This document shows, in pieces, positions 10,401 through 18,362 of a DNA stretch of 64,000 bases. This DNA comes from CAZWCX01 sp964632945 (GTDB lineage Bacteria; Planctomycetota; MHYJ01; WSZJ01; CAZWCX01): the NCBI GenBank assembly GCA_964632945.1, contig CAZWCX010000002.1:1-64000 (forward strand). Reading direction: 5' to 3'. The position numbers and the translations under genes are program-made. The notes below the pieces were generated by a model. It was not told the origin of the DNA and ran no database searches. It saw only the letters and a program-made list of their open reading frames with translations. Positions within the stretch are counted from its first letter, which is position 1, and each line of letters starts with the position of its first letter.

Positions 10401-11369
10401 GTTCTTTCGTGCCTCCCGCAATTCCGGATGCCCGTCTCCCTCGGCCACCTCCTCTTTCACCGGGGCGGCAAGTTCGGAGCGCCGGCGATCGATCTCTGCG
10501 ATCCCCTGCAGCAACTCCTGGGAACGCTTGCCCTGCTTGGCGAGGGCGTCGGTATCGGTTTTCCAGTCTTCCGTCCACCGGGCGATCGCCCCGGGGAGTC
10601 CGGCGGGTTCGAGCTTGGCCAGTTCGCCGGCCTCGTTCTTTTCGGCCTGGAGAGAATGGGCGAACAGCCGGAGCGCCTCTCCGCAGCGGCGGGCCCGCGC
10701 TTCGGCAGGTTTCGTCTCTTCCATCGCGGCCGGGATCTTGTCCGCCTCCGCCTGGAGACGCGCGATCTCGTCGGGGAGGCCCGCGGCCCAGGCCGCGAAG
10801 TCGGCACGGGCCGACTCGACATCGGTCAGCCACTCCGCCGCGGGACGTTTGACGTCTCCGACGGCAATGACGTCATCGGCAAGGGCGCCGGCTTCCACGC
10901 GACGGCGGAACTCGACCAGCAGGGGACGGGCGGTCGCGGCCGCCTCCTGCAGGGCCTTGGCCTTTTCGGTCGCGGCGGTGAGCAGGGCCAGGCGTCCGTC
11001 CAGGTGGGTCTTCCATTCTGCGGCGGCCTGGCGGCGACGTTGCAGCACCGCGGCGAATTCGTCCCATGCCCGTGACAGCGATTCGACCTGGTCCGGCGGA
11101 ATGCCGGCGGGCGCGAAGGGGTCGGCCGGCAGGGCGGGAACCGCCTCGGTCGCCGCCGCGCGCGCCTTTTCCAGGTCTGCCGTGCCGGCCTGGAGGGTCT
11201 TGCGATCGGCGTCCACCGCCTCACGCGCCCGCACGACCGCGCCGACGGACGCGCTGACCTGGGCGGAAAGTTCGGCATCGGCGACCTCGCCGGAACTCTG
11301 CGCCCGTGCGTCGACGATGGGCAGAAGGAAAAGGAACGTCAGCAGGTGCCGGAAGGCGCGGTTCTTCAT
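7458..11369 (-). CDS. Giant MscS-family mechanosensitive channel (MscK-like) with a long helical periplasmic domain
   Basis: The product is 1,303 residues. It starts with a signal peptide (MKNRAFRHLLTFLFLLP..ARA) followed by about 930 residues of charged Ala/Glu/Arg-rich helix and coiled coil, presumably periplasmic. Transmembrane segments lie near residues 963-985, 1020-1040 and 1045-1068, followed by the MscS pore and beta domain: ASAGVLGLAVAFGAQTLIKD, then GDVIVIDGVGGVVERI, then an Arg-rich C-terminal tail. The family releases solutes on hypo-osmotic shock; the long N-terminal part resembles the arrangement in MscK/KefA. ATG 11369 follows a purine-rich GGAGAGGAGGAGG run. A run of 11 C on the coding strand (10188-10198) encodes three prolines and could slip. 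Confidence 0.9.
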   Translation of the reverse strand: MKNRAFRHLLTFLFLLPIVDARAQSSGEVADAELSAQVSASVGAVVRAREAVDADRKTLQAGTADLEKARAAATEAVPALPADPFAPAGIPPDQVESLSRAWDEFAAVLQRRRQAAAEWKTHLDGRLALLTAATEKAKALQEAAATARPLLVEFRRRVEAGALADDVIAVGDVKRPAAEWLTDVESARADFAAWAAGLPDEIARLQAEADKIPAAMEETKPAEARARRCGEALRLFAHSLQAEKNEAGELAKLEPAGLPGAIARWTEDWKTDTDALAKQGKRSQELLQGIAEIDRRRSELAAPVKEEVAEGDGHPELREARKNHGFSNAMLEYHRKRLALLAESREAARGRLAALQESVEFFDRALRAAVRLRAALAHAETLRAEGKLEIAPPPVDVTPASLWIQVCALATEEADRRLAAQALEAHLADTTAEDSAKQTLQAEEVENRRLQGALQEELTYAGFLEDMGSRSEKELLDLLSPKGEIATRLTEAQKEAASAEATLTTTEQKTRSLRDQVRSIENPYVEMGLRQAAARAQQILEELEGIQKAKDGRIPEDRSARPLAINGPAPATLPAETAGETEEDPTLREKRILEQEQAFAKELLRYYTDLERSTLEWRRSLADVAAAVAAWAARYTALIQEQKRRYACARELERRYGAGRISRSRLPADLAKWSARDEIQASAKARDEAMRRHETTRARREADLQALDVLLSLKSLAETRSTLADRKAGTIARPASHLAAARTPYEDLPEVERQNLVYRAERRRSGDNGIWDGPFSTFLESEARDRFEKPLEVFYLETVNRERVLQELSAAARHYEELVELCGREREEIATAPQSLQEGTDLRLQGYHTARYVAAIAAAPDLQAQIETAYRTAFRRELALPADSRNWDLRHWSDDLFAAEGRLWGHLRWVQDARKRLSKLGVEADIGRYRRNLARIVAAQTGEQEHLRKVAGEIADLRLDFRRQVRWATCFAFAQVLFIPIIAWFVLRIVRRFARRLEQGTGEGSPADAEYARRLSTLARVSSAAVAAAVWIITGIYILGRLGINITPILASAGVLGLAVAFGAQTLIKDFLSGFFILLENQYRIGDVIVIDGVGGVVERITLRVTVLRDLQGTVHYIPNGTMARISNMTQGWSRVVLEVGVSYSENLDRVIRVLKDLLAQLKADPAWGPALLDEPEVSGVESLGESSIDVRVLVKTRPMKQWDVARELRKRIKARFDQEGIEIPFPQRVVHHVHQNADGASPVAPEAAAAAQSRALAEITATDPESAPARGNKRHEEEERAAVVPERAASGRSRESNRRRRR

Positions 11370-11756
11370 ACCTCCTCCTCTCCGATGATGCGGCATCCCG
11401 ATCCCGGACGCGGTGGTCCCGGAATGCGCGCGCGGTCGCCCTCGCCGGCGGGAAAGGCGTGGGCAGCAGGCAAATCGCCTTCTCCGCGGGGAGCGGCCCG
11501 GCGACCCGACGGACGACGGGGGGGCGGTGGGCGTCGGTCGGGTCCGGTGATTCGACCCTACTGCGGTTGGGAGGGGATTTCAAGCCCTGAAATCCGTTGC
11601 GGCGAGATAAAGTCGCACGACGCGGCAGGAAAGCCGCGCGGCCTGCGGAATTTCCGTTGCAGCGGGCGATGCGCGGCCGGTCGAGGGGCAAGGAAGGGGT
11701 GGGCATCCTTGCGACCGCCCGACCTCGGGTGCGGGCGGGCGTCCGGGACGGGTCCC
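11370..11756. other. Intergenic stretch between receiver gene and MscS-like gene
   Basis: These 387 bases lie between two minus-strand genes. They contain a weak promoter-like element (11555-11583) and no frame with recognisable protein features. I see no RNA gene or repeat here. Confidence 0.4.
11555..11583 (-). promoter_or_regulatory. Possible promoter of the MscS-like gene
   Basis: TTGAAA (11583-11578), 17 bases, then TAGGGT (11560-11555) on the minus strand. It would give a leader of roughly 180 bases. The -10 element is poor, so this is tentative. Confidence 0.3.
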
Positions 11757-12149
11757 TTACCCGCCGCCTGCATTCGCGGCCCCCTTCGTGGCCTGCTCCA
11801 GTCGCTGCTTGAAGGACTCGGCGGTGAAGGGCTTCACCAGGTAGCTGGTGGCGCCGGCCCGAATCGCCTCCTGGACGGTATCCCGGCCGATTTCCGTAGT
11901 GACCATGACGATCGGCACGGGTTTCAGCGACGGAATCTCCCGTAGCTTGACCACCAGCGTGAGCCCGTCCATGTTCGGCATGTTCACGTCGCAGAGGACG
12001 AGATCGACCTTGTGGTCGATCGCCTGCAGTTTGGACAGGGCATCCAGTCCGTCCTCGGCCTCGACCACATCGGTGTGTCCGAGGAGCTTGAGGAGATTCT
12101 TGAGCGAGGCCCGGATGGATCGGGAATCATCGACGACCAATACACGCAT
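11757..12149 (-). CDS. Stand-alone CheY-like response regulator
   Basis: A single receiver domain of 130 residues with all phosphorylation residues present: the acidic pair in VLVVDDSRSIR, the acceptor Asp in LVLCDVNMPNMDG, the Thr in VMVTTE and the Lys in YLVKPF. There is no output domain, so it should act by protein contact after phosphorylation, as CheY does. ATG 12149 gives the standard receiver N-terminus. It lies 26 kb from the chemosensory operon (37-45 kb), whose CheA could be its kinase; that pairing is inferred. A TTGGCC-N18-TATCAT promoter lies at 12210-12239. The C-terminal Gly-rich tail (GAANAGGG) is short and probably disordered. Confidence 0.93.
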   Translation of the reverse strand: MRVLVVDDSRSIRASLKNLLKLLGHTDVVEAEDGLDALSKLQAIDHKVDLVLCDVNMPNMDGLTLVVKLREIPSLKPVPIVMVTTEIGRDTVQEAIRAGATSYLVKPFTAESFKQRLEQATKGAANAGGG

Positions 12150-12209
12150 CGCCGGCAATCCGCCACGAGGGACTGTCTGAAGGAACGAACCCAGCACACG
12201 AGTCGGCGC

Positions 12210-12239
12210 ATGATACCCGGCGACGGTATGGGGGGCCAA
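12210..12239 (-). promoter_or_regulatory. Probable promoter of the receiver gene
   Basis: TTGGCC (12239-12234), 18 bases, TATCAT (12215-12210) on the minus strand, about 60 bases before ATG 12149. The 18-base spacer matches the other promoters in this window. Confidence 0.5.
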
Positions 12240-12302
12240 GGAGAATTCACGCCGCGGGGGGGGCTTCCGGTCCCGCCCCGGACTCAGTCCCGCCGACCCG
12301 CG

Positions 12303-12956
12303 CTAGGAGGCACCGGGCCCGGGGTCCGAGGCGCCGTTCTCCCCCGGTTCGCGGGGCCGTTCGAATTCCGCGAGGGCCGAGTCGTCGCTCGCCAGCCATT
12401 CGTCGTAGGCGGGCGTGCGCCGGAATCGTTCCGGGTGGAGCAGCTCCTCGAAGAGCGCATCCTCCCCCTTCTGCTCGTGGATCAGCAGCCCACCCAGCGC
12501 TCCCACGAGGGTAAGCGCGGCCCGATACGCCTGCGGCAGGGATCCGAGCTGTTGGAGCGCCTTCGCCAGGAAGTCGCGGTAGCGGTCTTGCTCGACGGCG
12601 AAGCGCGACCGGTCGTCGAACTCGCGCGCATCCAAGTCGGCCGCGCCGCTCTCGTGTCGCGAAAACCCCCAGGTCCACATGGCCACGAAACGCGCGTCAT
12701 CCAGCATCTTGCGGTCGGCCGCGGCCAGCGGCGAGTCCGCCGCCAGCGCATGCTCGAGAACCAGGGCCGACAGGTATTCGAGTCCGCTCTCATCCAGATA
12801 GTCGCTCAGGCAACGCAGCGCCTGCGGATCCCACGGGTCCAACGACAGGGCATGGTGGACGAGGCGCGCCGCGACGGGATGACGTCCGGAGGCGACGAAC
12901 ACCTGAAAGGCGTGTCGAGTCAGCTCGGCGACCGGCAGCTCGGCGATTCGAGTCAC
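12303..12956 (-). CDS. Conserved-looking helical (TPR-like) protein of unknown function
   Basis: A soluble protein of 217 residues. Residues 10-75 look like two TPR-type helix pairs (ASGRHPVAARLVHHALSLDP, then the WDPQALRCLSDYL stretch), followed by acidic helical segments and a low-complexity C-terminus ending DPGPGAS. There is no signal peptide or catalytic motif. The start is GTG 12956, with a GAGGAGG ribosome-binding site just upstream. It stands between the receiver gene and the divergent amidohydrolase operon. I do not recognise the family; codon use resembles its neighbours, so it is probably real. Confidence 0.65.
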   Translation of the reverse strand: MTRIAELPVAELTRHAFQVFVASGRHPVAARLVHHALSLDPWDPQALRCLSDYLDESGLEYLSALVLEHALAADSPLAAADRKMLDDARFVAMWTWGFSRHESGAADLDAREFDDRSRFAVEQDRYRDFLAKALQQLGSLPQAYRAALTLVGALGGLLIHEQKGEDALFEELLHPERFRRTPAYDEWLASDDSALAEFERPREPGENGASDPGPGAS

Positions 12957-13036
12957 GGCTATTCCTCCTCCCCGGCCCGCGCGGGGCCACGCCTGTCATC
13001 TTAATCCCGGATCCGTGCCGGGAGGAAGGATTTCGA

Positions 13037-13065
13037 TTGCCCCGGCCCGGGGGGAGGGCTAATCT
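13037..13065 (+). promoter_or_regulatory. Possible promoter of the amidohydrolase operon
   Basis: TTGCCC (13037-13042), 17 bases, TAATCT (13060-13065), 76 bases before ATG 13142. Only the -10 element is good. Confidence 0.35.
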
Positions 13066-13141
13066 GGCCGGGACGCCCCGCCGCGGTGCCGTGCCGGAAG
13101 ACCGTGGAGGCGTGCTCCGCCCCCCCCCGCTCGAGGCCGCC

Positions 13142-16100
13142 ATGATCCCCGCTTCAAACCGGTTCCGCCGCCTTGCGGCGCTCGTCGCGGCAGGATGCCT
13201 TCTCCTTCCTGCCACGGGACGGTCGCAGGAGATCCTTCCTCCCGGACATCGCCCGATTCCACCGGGCGTCCACGCCCTGGTCGGCGCCAGGATCGTCGTC
13301 GAGCCCGGGGTCGTGATCGAGAAGGGGGTCGTGGTGGTCCGGGACGGAGTGATCGAATCCGTGGGGGCGACGACGAAGCCACCTGCCGATGCGCGGATCT
13401 GGGACCTGTCCGGCTGCGTGATGTACGCGGGATTCATCGATCCGCATCACTCCACGTCGACCCGGGGAGGGTCGGGTGGAGAGGAGGAGTCCTGGGCGTC
13501 GTCGCTGCGGGCGGGAGGCGTGCGGTTCTTCGGGGTGCCGGGCGGGGAGACGGATCCGGGAAGCGCCGGGCCGGGGTCTGAGGTGGCCGCGATCGGGCCG
13601 GAACGAAGGGTTGCGCGGGAGTTCAAGGCGGACGCGAAGCGGTTCGAGTCCTTGCGCGAAGCCGGGTTTACCGCGGCACAGGTCGTACCCGAGGGGGATC
13701 TCCTGCGCGGGACCGGAGCGCTGGTTCTGTTGGCGGAGGACGACCCGAATCGCCTGGTCGTGCGCGCCGATGTGTTCCAGCATGCTTCGCTGGAAGGCGG
13801 ACGAGGGGGGCGCGGCGATGAGGCGCGTCCCTATCCCACCTCCTTGATGGGTCGGATCGCCGCGTTGCGTCAGGCGCTGTTCGACGCGCGGCACTATGAA
13901 ATGGAGCGTGCGGCGGAGGGCCGCGCGAGGGAGGGGCGGCCGAGGGTGCCCTACAATCCGGCGCTCGAGGCCCTCGGACCCGCGATCCGTCGGGAGATGC
14001 GGGTCCTCATCGAAACCACGAGCGTCCTGATGGTCGATCAGGCCTCCCGGATCGCTCGGGAGCACGATCTCGATCTCGTCCTGCTCGGCAGCGGGCAGGA
14101 GTGGCGCCGGCCGGACCTCGTGCGCGCGGCTGGGGCGCCGATGATCCTGCCGTTGGCCTACCCCGAACTGCCGCGCCTTCCGGAAGAGGAGGACTGGGAC
14201 CGGGTCGGCCTCGACTCCTTGCGCGCGTGGGACTGGGCGCCGGAGAACCCCGCGCTGGTGCGTTCGCTCGGGCTCGAGGTCGCCCTCACCCAGCACGGAC
14301 TTGCGGACGCGAAGCGGTTCCGGAAGAACCTGCGGCTGGCGATCGACCGCGGACTTTCGGAAGACGACGCGTTGGCGGGCCTCACCACCGTGCCCGCGCG
14401 GTTGTGCGGCGTCGACGATCGCATGGGCACGATTGCGCCGGGAAAAATGGCCAACCTGACGATCGTGGAAGGGGCCGGGTATTTCGATCCGGACGCGCGC
14501 GTGCGCTCGGTCTGGATCGAAGGCCGGGAGTGGCCGCTGCCGCCGCGCAAGCCGGAAGGTGCGGGCAAGGTGGGGGAGCCCACCCCGCCGGAAGGGGAGT
14601 CGGTCCCGGCGGACCGCCCGGCGGACGTTCCCCGGCGCGAAGGCACGCTGGCGGACCTGCCCAAGGAGGGGGAGGGCGCCGCGGACCCCGGCCTGGCCGG
14701 GGAACGGGCGGTGCGGGAGTTGCGCAAGGTCCGGACCGCCCGCGCTCCGCTCGAGGGCCGGGGTCCGCTCGCCGCGCCCCCGGCGGTGCTGGTGCAGGGC
14801 GCGACGGTGTGGACCTGCGGTCCTCGGGGAACACTGTACGACGTGGACTTCCTGTGTGTCGACGGGCGGATTCGGGCGATCGGCCACGACCTCGAGATTC
14901 CGCTCGAAGCGGCCGCCCTGATCGTAGTGGACGGTCGCGGATTGCATGTGACGCCGGGCCTGATCGACTGTCACAGCCATGCGGCGATCATCGGCGGCGT
15001 GAACGAGTCCGCGATCCCCTCGTCGGCGATGGTCCGAATCGGCGACGTGGTGAACTCGGAGACCGGGAACCTGCTGCTCCATCTCGCCGGCGGGTTGACC
15101 ACGGCGAACCTGCTGCACGGCTCCGCCAACCCGATCGGCGGACAGAACTGCGTGATCAAGCTGCGCGACGGGGCGACCCCGGAGGGTCTCAAGTTCGCGG
15201 GCGCGCCGCCGGGGATCAAGTTCGCCCTGGGAGAGAACGTGAAACAGTCGAACTGGGGCGATAAGCACGTCACCCGTTTTCCGCAGACGCGCATGGGGGT
15301 CCGGACGTTCTTCGCGAATCGCTTCGAGGCCGCGCGCCAGTACCTGACCGCCCGGGAGGAGGCTGATCGGGCGATTGCGGCGAATCCGAACGCGCAAAGG
15401 GTGCTGCCGCGCCGCGACCTCGAGTTGGAAGCGCTCGGGGAGATCCTCCGCGGGGAACGTCTGATCCACTGCCACTCCTACCGGCAGGACGAAATCCTGA
15501 TGCTGATCCGGCTCATGGACCGGTTGGGGGTTCGCATCGGGACCTTCCAGCATGTGCTGGAAGGGTACAAGGTCGCCGACGAAATCGCCGCCCACGGAGC
15601 GGGCGGGTCCTGCTTCACGGACTGGTGGGCGTACAAGTTCGAGGTGTACGATGCGATCCCGTACGCGGGGGCGCTGATGCACCAGCGCGGCGTGGTGACG
15701 TCGTTCAACTCCGATTCGGTCGACCTCGCGCGGCGCATGCACATGGAGGCGGCCAAGGCGGTGAAGTACGGGGGCATCTCCGAAGAGGACGCGCTCCGGT
15801 TCGTGACGCTTTACCCCGCGCGCCAGTTGCGCATCGACGATCGGGTCGGTTCGCTGGAGCCCGGGAAGGACGCCGACTTCGTGGTCTGGTCGGCGGCGCC
15901 GCTGGACTCCCGTGCCGTGTGCCGGGAGACCTGGATCGAGGGACGGAAGTACTTCGATGTTCGCGAGGTTCCCCGGCAGACGGAGGAGCGGCGCCGGGAG
16001 CGCGACGCCCTGCTCGACAAGGCGAAGCGGGTGCAGAAGGTGGGTGGCGCGGTCGAGGACGGGAAAGACGCGAAGGCGGTGCAGCGTTTCTTTGCGCGCG

Positions 16101-16186
16101 CCCTGGAGCATCAGCACGACGGCATGGAGGTGCATTGCATGGGGGAGTGCAACGCCGGTGCGGGCGGCGAGGAGGGCGGGAGATGA
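13142..16186 (+). CDS. Exported double amidohydrolase: degenerate N-half, complete C-half
   Basis: This is one chain of 1,014 residues with a signal peptide (RLAALVAAGCLLLPATGRSQ). Residues ~40-470 form one amidohydrolase-like unit ending in the usual GTIAPGKMANLTIVEG. Its metal site is altered: PHH at 101-103 replaces the His-x-His after GFID. A Pro/Glu-rich linker follows, and residues ~550-970 form a second unit with GLIDCHSHA (His 611 and 613), the HCHSYRQDE strand and the closing GSLEPGKDADFVVW. It belongs to the imidazolonepropionase/dihydroorotase-type superfamily that hydrolyses C-N bonds; the substrate is unknown. It overlaps the next gene by ATGA. Secreted proteins of this build may act on peptides or cyclic amides, but that is speculation. 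Confidence 0.88.
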   Translation: MIPASNRFRRLAALVAAGCLLLPATGRSQEILPPGHRPIPPGVHALVGARIVVEPGVVIEKGVVVVRDGVIESVGATTKPPADARIWDLSGCVMYAGFIDPHHSTSTRGGSGGEEESWASSLRAGGVRFFGVPGGETDPGSAGPGSEVAAIGPERRVAREFKADAKRFESLREAGFTAAQVVPEGDLLRGTGALVLLAEDDPNRLVVRADVFQHASLEGGRGGRGDEARPYPTSLMGRIAALRQALFDARHYEMERAAEGRAREGRPRVPYNPALEALGPAIRREMRVLIETTSVLMVDQASRIAREHDLDLVLLGSGQEWRRPDLVRAAGAPMILPLAYPELPRLPEEEDWDRVGLDSLRAWDWAPENPALVRSLGLEVALTQHGLADAKRFRKNLRLAIDRGLSEDDALAGLTTVPARLCGVDDRMGTIAPGKMANLTIVEGAGYFDPDARVRSVWIEGREWPLPPRKPEGAGKVGEPTPPEGESVPADRPADVPRREGTLADLPKEGEGAADPGLAGERAVRELRKVRTARAPLEGRGPLAAPPAVLVQGATVWTCGPRGTLYDVDFLCVDGRIRAIGHDLEIPLEAAALIVVDGRGLHVTPGLIDCHSHAAIIGGVNESAIPSSAMVRIGDVVNSETGNLLLHLAGGLTTANLLHGSANPIGGQNCVIKLRDGATPEGLKFAGAPPGIKFALGENVKQSNWGDKHVTRFPQTRMGVRTFFANRFEAARQYLTAREEADRAIAANPNAQRVLPRRDLELEALGEILRGERLIHCHSYRQDEILMLIRLMDRLGVRIGTFQHVLEGYKVADEIAAHGAGGSCFTDWWAYKFEVYDAIPYAGALMHQRGVVTSFNSDSVDLARRMHMEAAKAVKYGGISEEDALRFVTLYPARQLRIDDRVGSLEPGKDADFVVWSAAPLDSRAVCRETWIEGRKYFDVREVPRQTEERRRERDALLDKAKRVQKVGGAVEDGKDAKAVQRFFARALEHQHDGMEVHCMGECNAGAGGEEGGR

Positions 16187-17523
16187 GAGGAGTTCCGGGC
16201 TGGGGAAAGACCCTGCTCGCGGCGGTGGCGGCGTGGGGCATTGCGGGCGCCCCCGCGTGGGCGGAGAACGTCCTGTTGCGCGGAGCGACCGTTCATACGG
16301 CCGCCGGCGAGACTCTCCCGGGCGGCGACGTCTGGATCCTAGACGGCATGATCGTGGGCGTGGGACCCCGTCTCGATGCGCCCGGGGCGGCAGTCGTATC
16401 GCTCGACGGGTTGCACCTGTATCCGGGGCTCGTTTCCGCGGGCACCTCGCTGGGGCTCACCGAAATCGACGCCGTGCGGCCGACCCGGGACGGCGTGGAG
16501 GTCGGTTCCTTCACCCCCGACGTCGAATCGTGGATCGCGGTCAACCCGGACAGCGAACTGATCCCGGTGGCGCGCGCGAATGGAATCGCCTACGCGCTGG
16601 TCGTTCCGCAGGGCGGTGCGGTGAGCGGGCAGTCCGGATTCCTCCGGCTCGTCGGTTGGACCTGGGAGGAGATGCTCGTGCGCCCGGCCGTCGCCGTCCA
16701 CGTCTTCTGGCCCTCCATGGACATCGACGTGCGGGCTCAGGAATCCGGCCGGCGCGCGCGGGAAGGCAAGGCGCCCGAGGAACAGGATGTCGAGCGTCGC
16801 CGGAAGGTCAAGGAAGTGACCGACTTCTTCGAGGAGGCGCGGGCCTATTGGGCCGCCCGGTTGGCCTGGGAGGCCTCGGACGGGACGCGCGGGATCTCGC
16901 GGGGAAAGACGAATCCCGCCTGGGAGGCGATGCGCGGGGCCGTGCTCGGGGAGAGTCTGGTCGTCGTTCACGCCGACGAGGTGCGGCAGATCCGCTCCGC
17001 CGTCGAGTGGGCGTCCGCGCAGGGATACCGCATCGCCATTGCCGGCGGCCGGGACGCCTGGCGCGTCGCCGGACTGCTCGCCGAGAAGAAGGTCCCGGTG
17101 ATCTTCGAGAGTGTGTTCGACCTGCCCGCCCGGGATACCGACGCGTATGACGTGCACTTCCGCGCCGCCGGGATCCTCCGGCAGGCGGGGGTGAAGGTGG
17201 CGTTGGGGGCGGGCCTGGGATCCTGGGCGGCGGCGGGACTGCGCAACCTGCCGTACATGGCGGCGCAGGCGCGCGCGTTCGGCCTCGCCGACGAAGATGC
17301 CCTGGCCGCGATCACGCGCATCCCGGCGGAGATCCTCGGCGTCGACGAAATCCTGGGCTCGATCGCGCCGGGCCGGACGGCGACGCTCCTCGCCGCGGAT
17401 GGGGACTTGCTCGACCTGCGTTCCCATGTGGTGCGGATGTGGATCGACGGTCGCGAGACCGATCTGGAAAGTCGTCATACGCGGCTCTATCGGCGATATC
17501 GGGACCGCCCGCTCCCCAAGTGA
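16183..17523 (+). CDS. Exported amidohydrolase-like protein lacking the metal-binding His-x-His
   Basis: A protein of 446 residues with a signal peptide (LLAAVAAWGIAGAPAWA). It keeps the amidohydrolase framework: an N-terminal beta domain (LLRGATVHTAAGE), then LYPGLVSAGTSLG where the metal-binding GLIDxHxH would be, and the C-terminal GSIAPGRTATLLAADGDLLD. All first-strand histidines are missing, so it is probably not a metal hydrolase by itself. Its start overlaps the previous stop (ATGA), so the two are translationally coupled and may form a heteromer in which this chain is regulatory. Alternatively it may be a diverged enzyme using other residues. Confidence 0.85.
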   Translation: MRGVPGWGKTLLAAVAAWGIAGAPAWAENVLLRGATVHTAAGETLPGGDVWILDGMIVGVGPRLDAPGAAVVSLDGLHLYPGLVSAGTSLGLTEIDAVRPTRDGVEVGSFTPDVESWIAVNPDSELIPVARANGIAYALVVPQGGAVSGQSGFLRLVGWTWEEMLVRPAVAVHVFWPSMDIDVRAQESGRRAREGKAPEEQDVERRRKVKEVTDFFEEARAYWAARLAWEASDGTRGISRGKTNPAWEAMRGAVLGESLVVVHADEVRQIRSAVEWASAQGYRIAIAGGRDAWRVAGLLAEKKVPVIFESVFDLPARDTDAYDVHFRAAGILRQAGVKVALGAGLGSWAAAGLRNLPYMAAQARAFGLADEDALAAITRIPAEILGVDEILGSIAPGRTATLLAADGDLLDLRSHVVRMWIDGRETDLESRHTRLYRRYRDRPLPK

Positions 17524-17614
17524 GGCCGGGCGCCGGTCGCGTGTCGCGCCCGCGGGTCCTCCGACCGGGAGGGCGTCGCGGTCCGTGAGTCCGAGTCACC
17601 GGAAGGAGATCGTC

Positions 17615-18343
17615 ATGCCCACGGGGATTCCGCATTCCGTGCAGGATGCGCTGGACCGGTTCTGCGGGAGCGCGCGCGCCGCCCTCGGCGACCGCCTGGA
17701 ATCGATCATCCTGTTCGGCAGCCTCGCCCGCGGCGAATGGGTGCCGAACCACTCCGACATCAACGTGATGATCGTCCTGAAGGGGGTCAGCCTCGAGGCG
17801 CTGGATTCCCTGGTCGGTCCGGTCCATGTCGCGCTCGGGGAGATGAAACTCTCGGTGATGATCGCCACCGAGCCCGAACTGCGCGACTCGAGCGATGTCT
17901 TCCCGGTGAAGTTCTTCGACATCCGCCGGCACCGGCGGGTGCTGTGGGGACGGGATGTGCTGGCCGACCTGCCGATTTCGCGGGACCATTTGCGGTTGCG
18001 CTGCGAGCAGGAGCTGCGCAACCTCGCGCTCCGGCTGCGCCGCTTCTACGTCCTGCGCGCGCATCGCCCCGAACAGCTGCGGGTGACGCTCGAGTCGGGC
18101 CTTTCTTCGCTGCTGTCCGGCCTGGGGGTGATGCTGCACCTGCGCGGCGGTGACGTGCCGGCGACGCGGACGGCGGTGGCAGAGGCTTCCGCTCGCGCGT
18201 TTCAATTGGACGGCAAGGCGATCCAGGACGTGCTCGACCTCAAGTCCGGCGGTTCGGCGCCGGAGCCGGCGGAATTGCGCCGGAGGTACGGGGCGTTCCT
18301 GTCGGTGGCGACGAGGGCGGCGGAGGCGGTCGACAAGTTGTAG
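17615..18343 (+). CDS. Nucleotidyltransferase-fold protein with C-terminal helical domain
   Basis: A protein of 242 residues. Residues ~25-110 form a pol-beta-type nucleotidyltransferase core with the motif GSLARGEWVPNHSDINVMIV. The first acidic residue is present, but the second of the usual D-x-D is Asn (DIN), so metal binding and activity are doubtful. Residues ~125-242 are helical and rich in Leu and Arg (RLRCEQELRNLALRLRRFY), resembling HEPN-like partners seen beside such domains. ATG 17615 has a GGAAGGA ribosome-binding site. It stands 19 bp before the TIGR04222-like gene and heads the MNIO cassette. Its role there is unknown; modifying a nucleotide, RNA or protein are all possible. Confidence 0.82.
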   Translation: MPTGIPHSVQDALDRFCGSARAALGDRLESIILFGSLARGEWVPNHSDINVMIVLKGVSLEALDSLVGPVHVALGEMKLSVMIATEPELRDSSDVFPVKFFDIRRHRRVLWGRDVLADLPISRDHLRLRCEQELRNLALRLRRFYVLRAHRPEQLRVTLESGLSSLLSGLGVMLHLRGGDVPATRTAVAEASARAFQLDGKAIQDVLDLKSGGSAPEPAELRRRYGAFLSVATRAAEAVDKL

Positions 18344-18362
18344 GCCGGCTGGGAGGACTCCC

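Noticed and set aside
8445..11075. 876-codon plus-strand frame opposite the MscS-like gene
   Set aside because: Antisense of the helical region; low-complexity Gly/Arg/Leu and no start signal.
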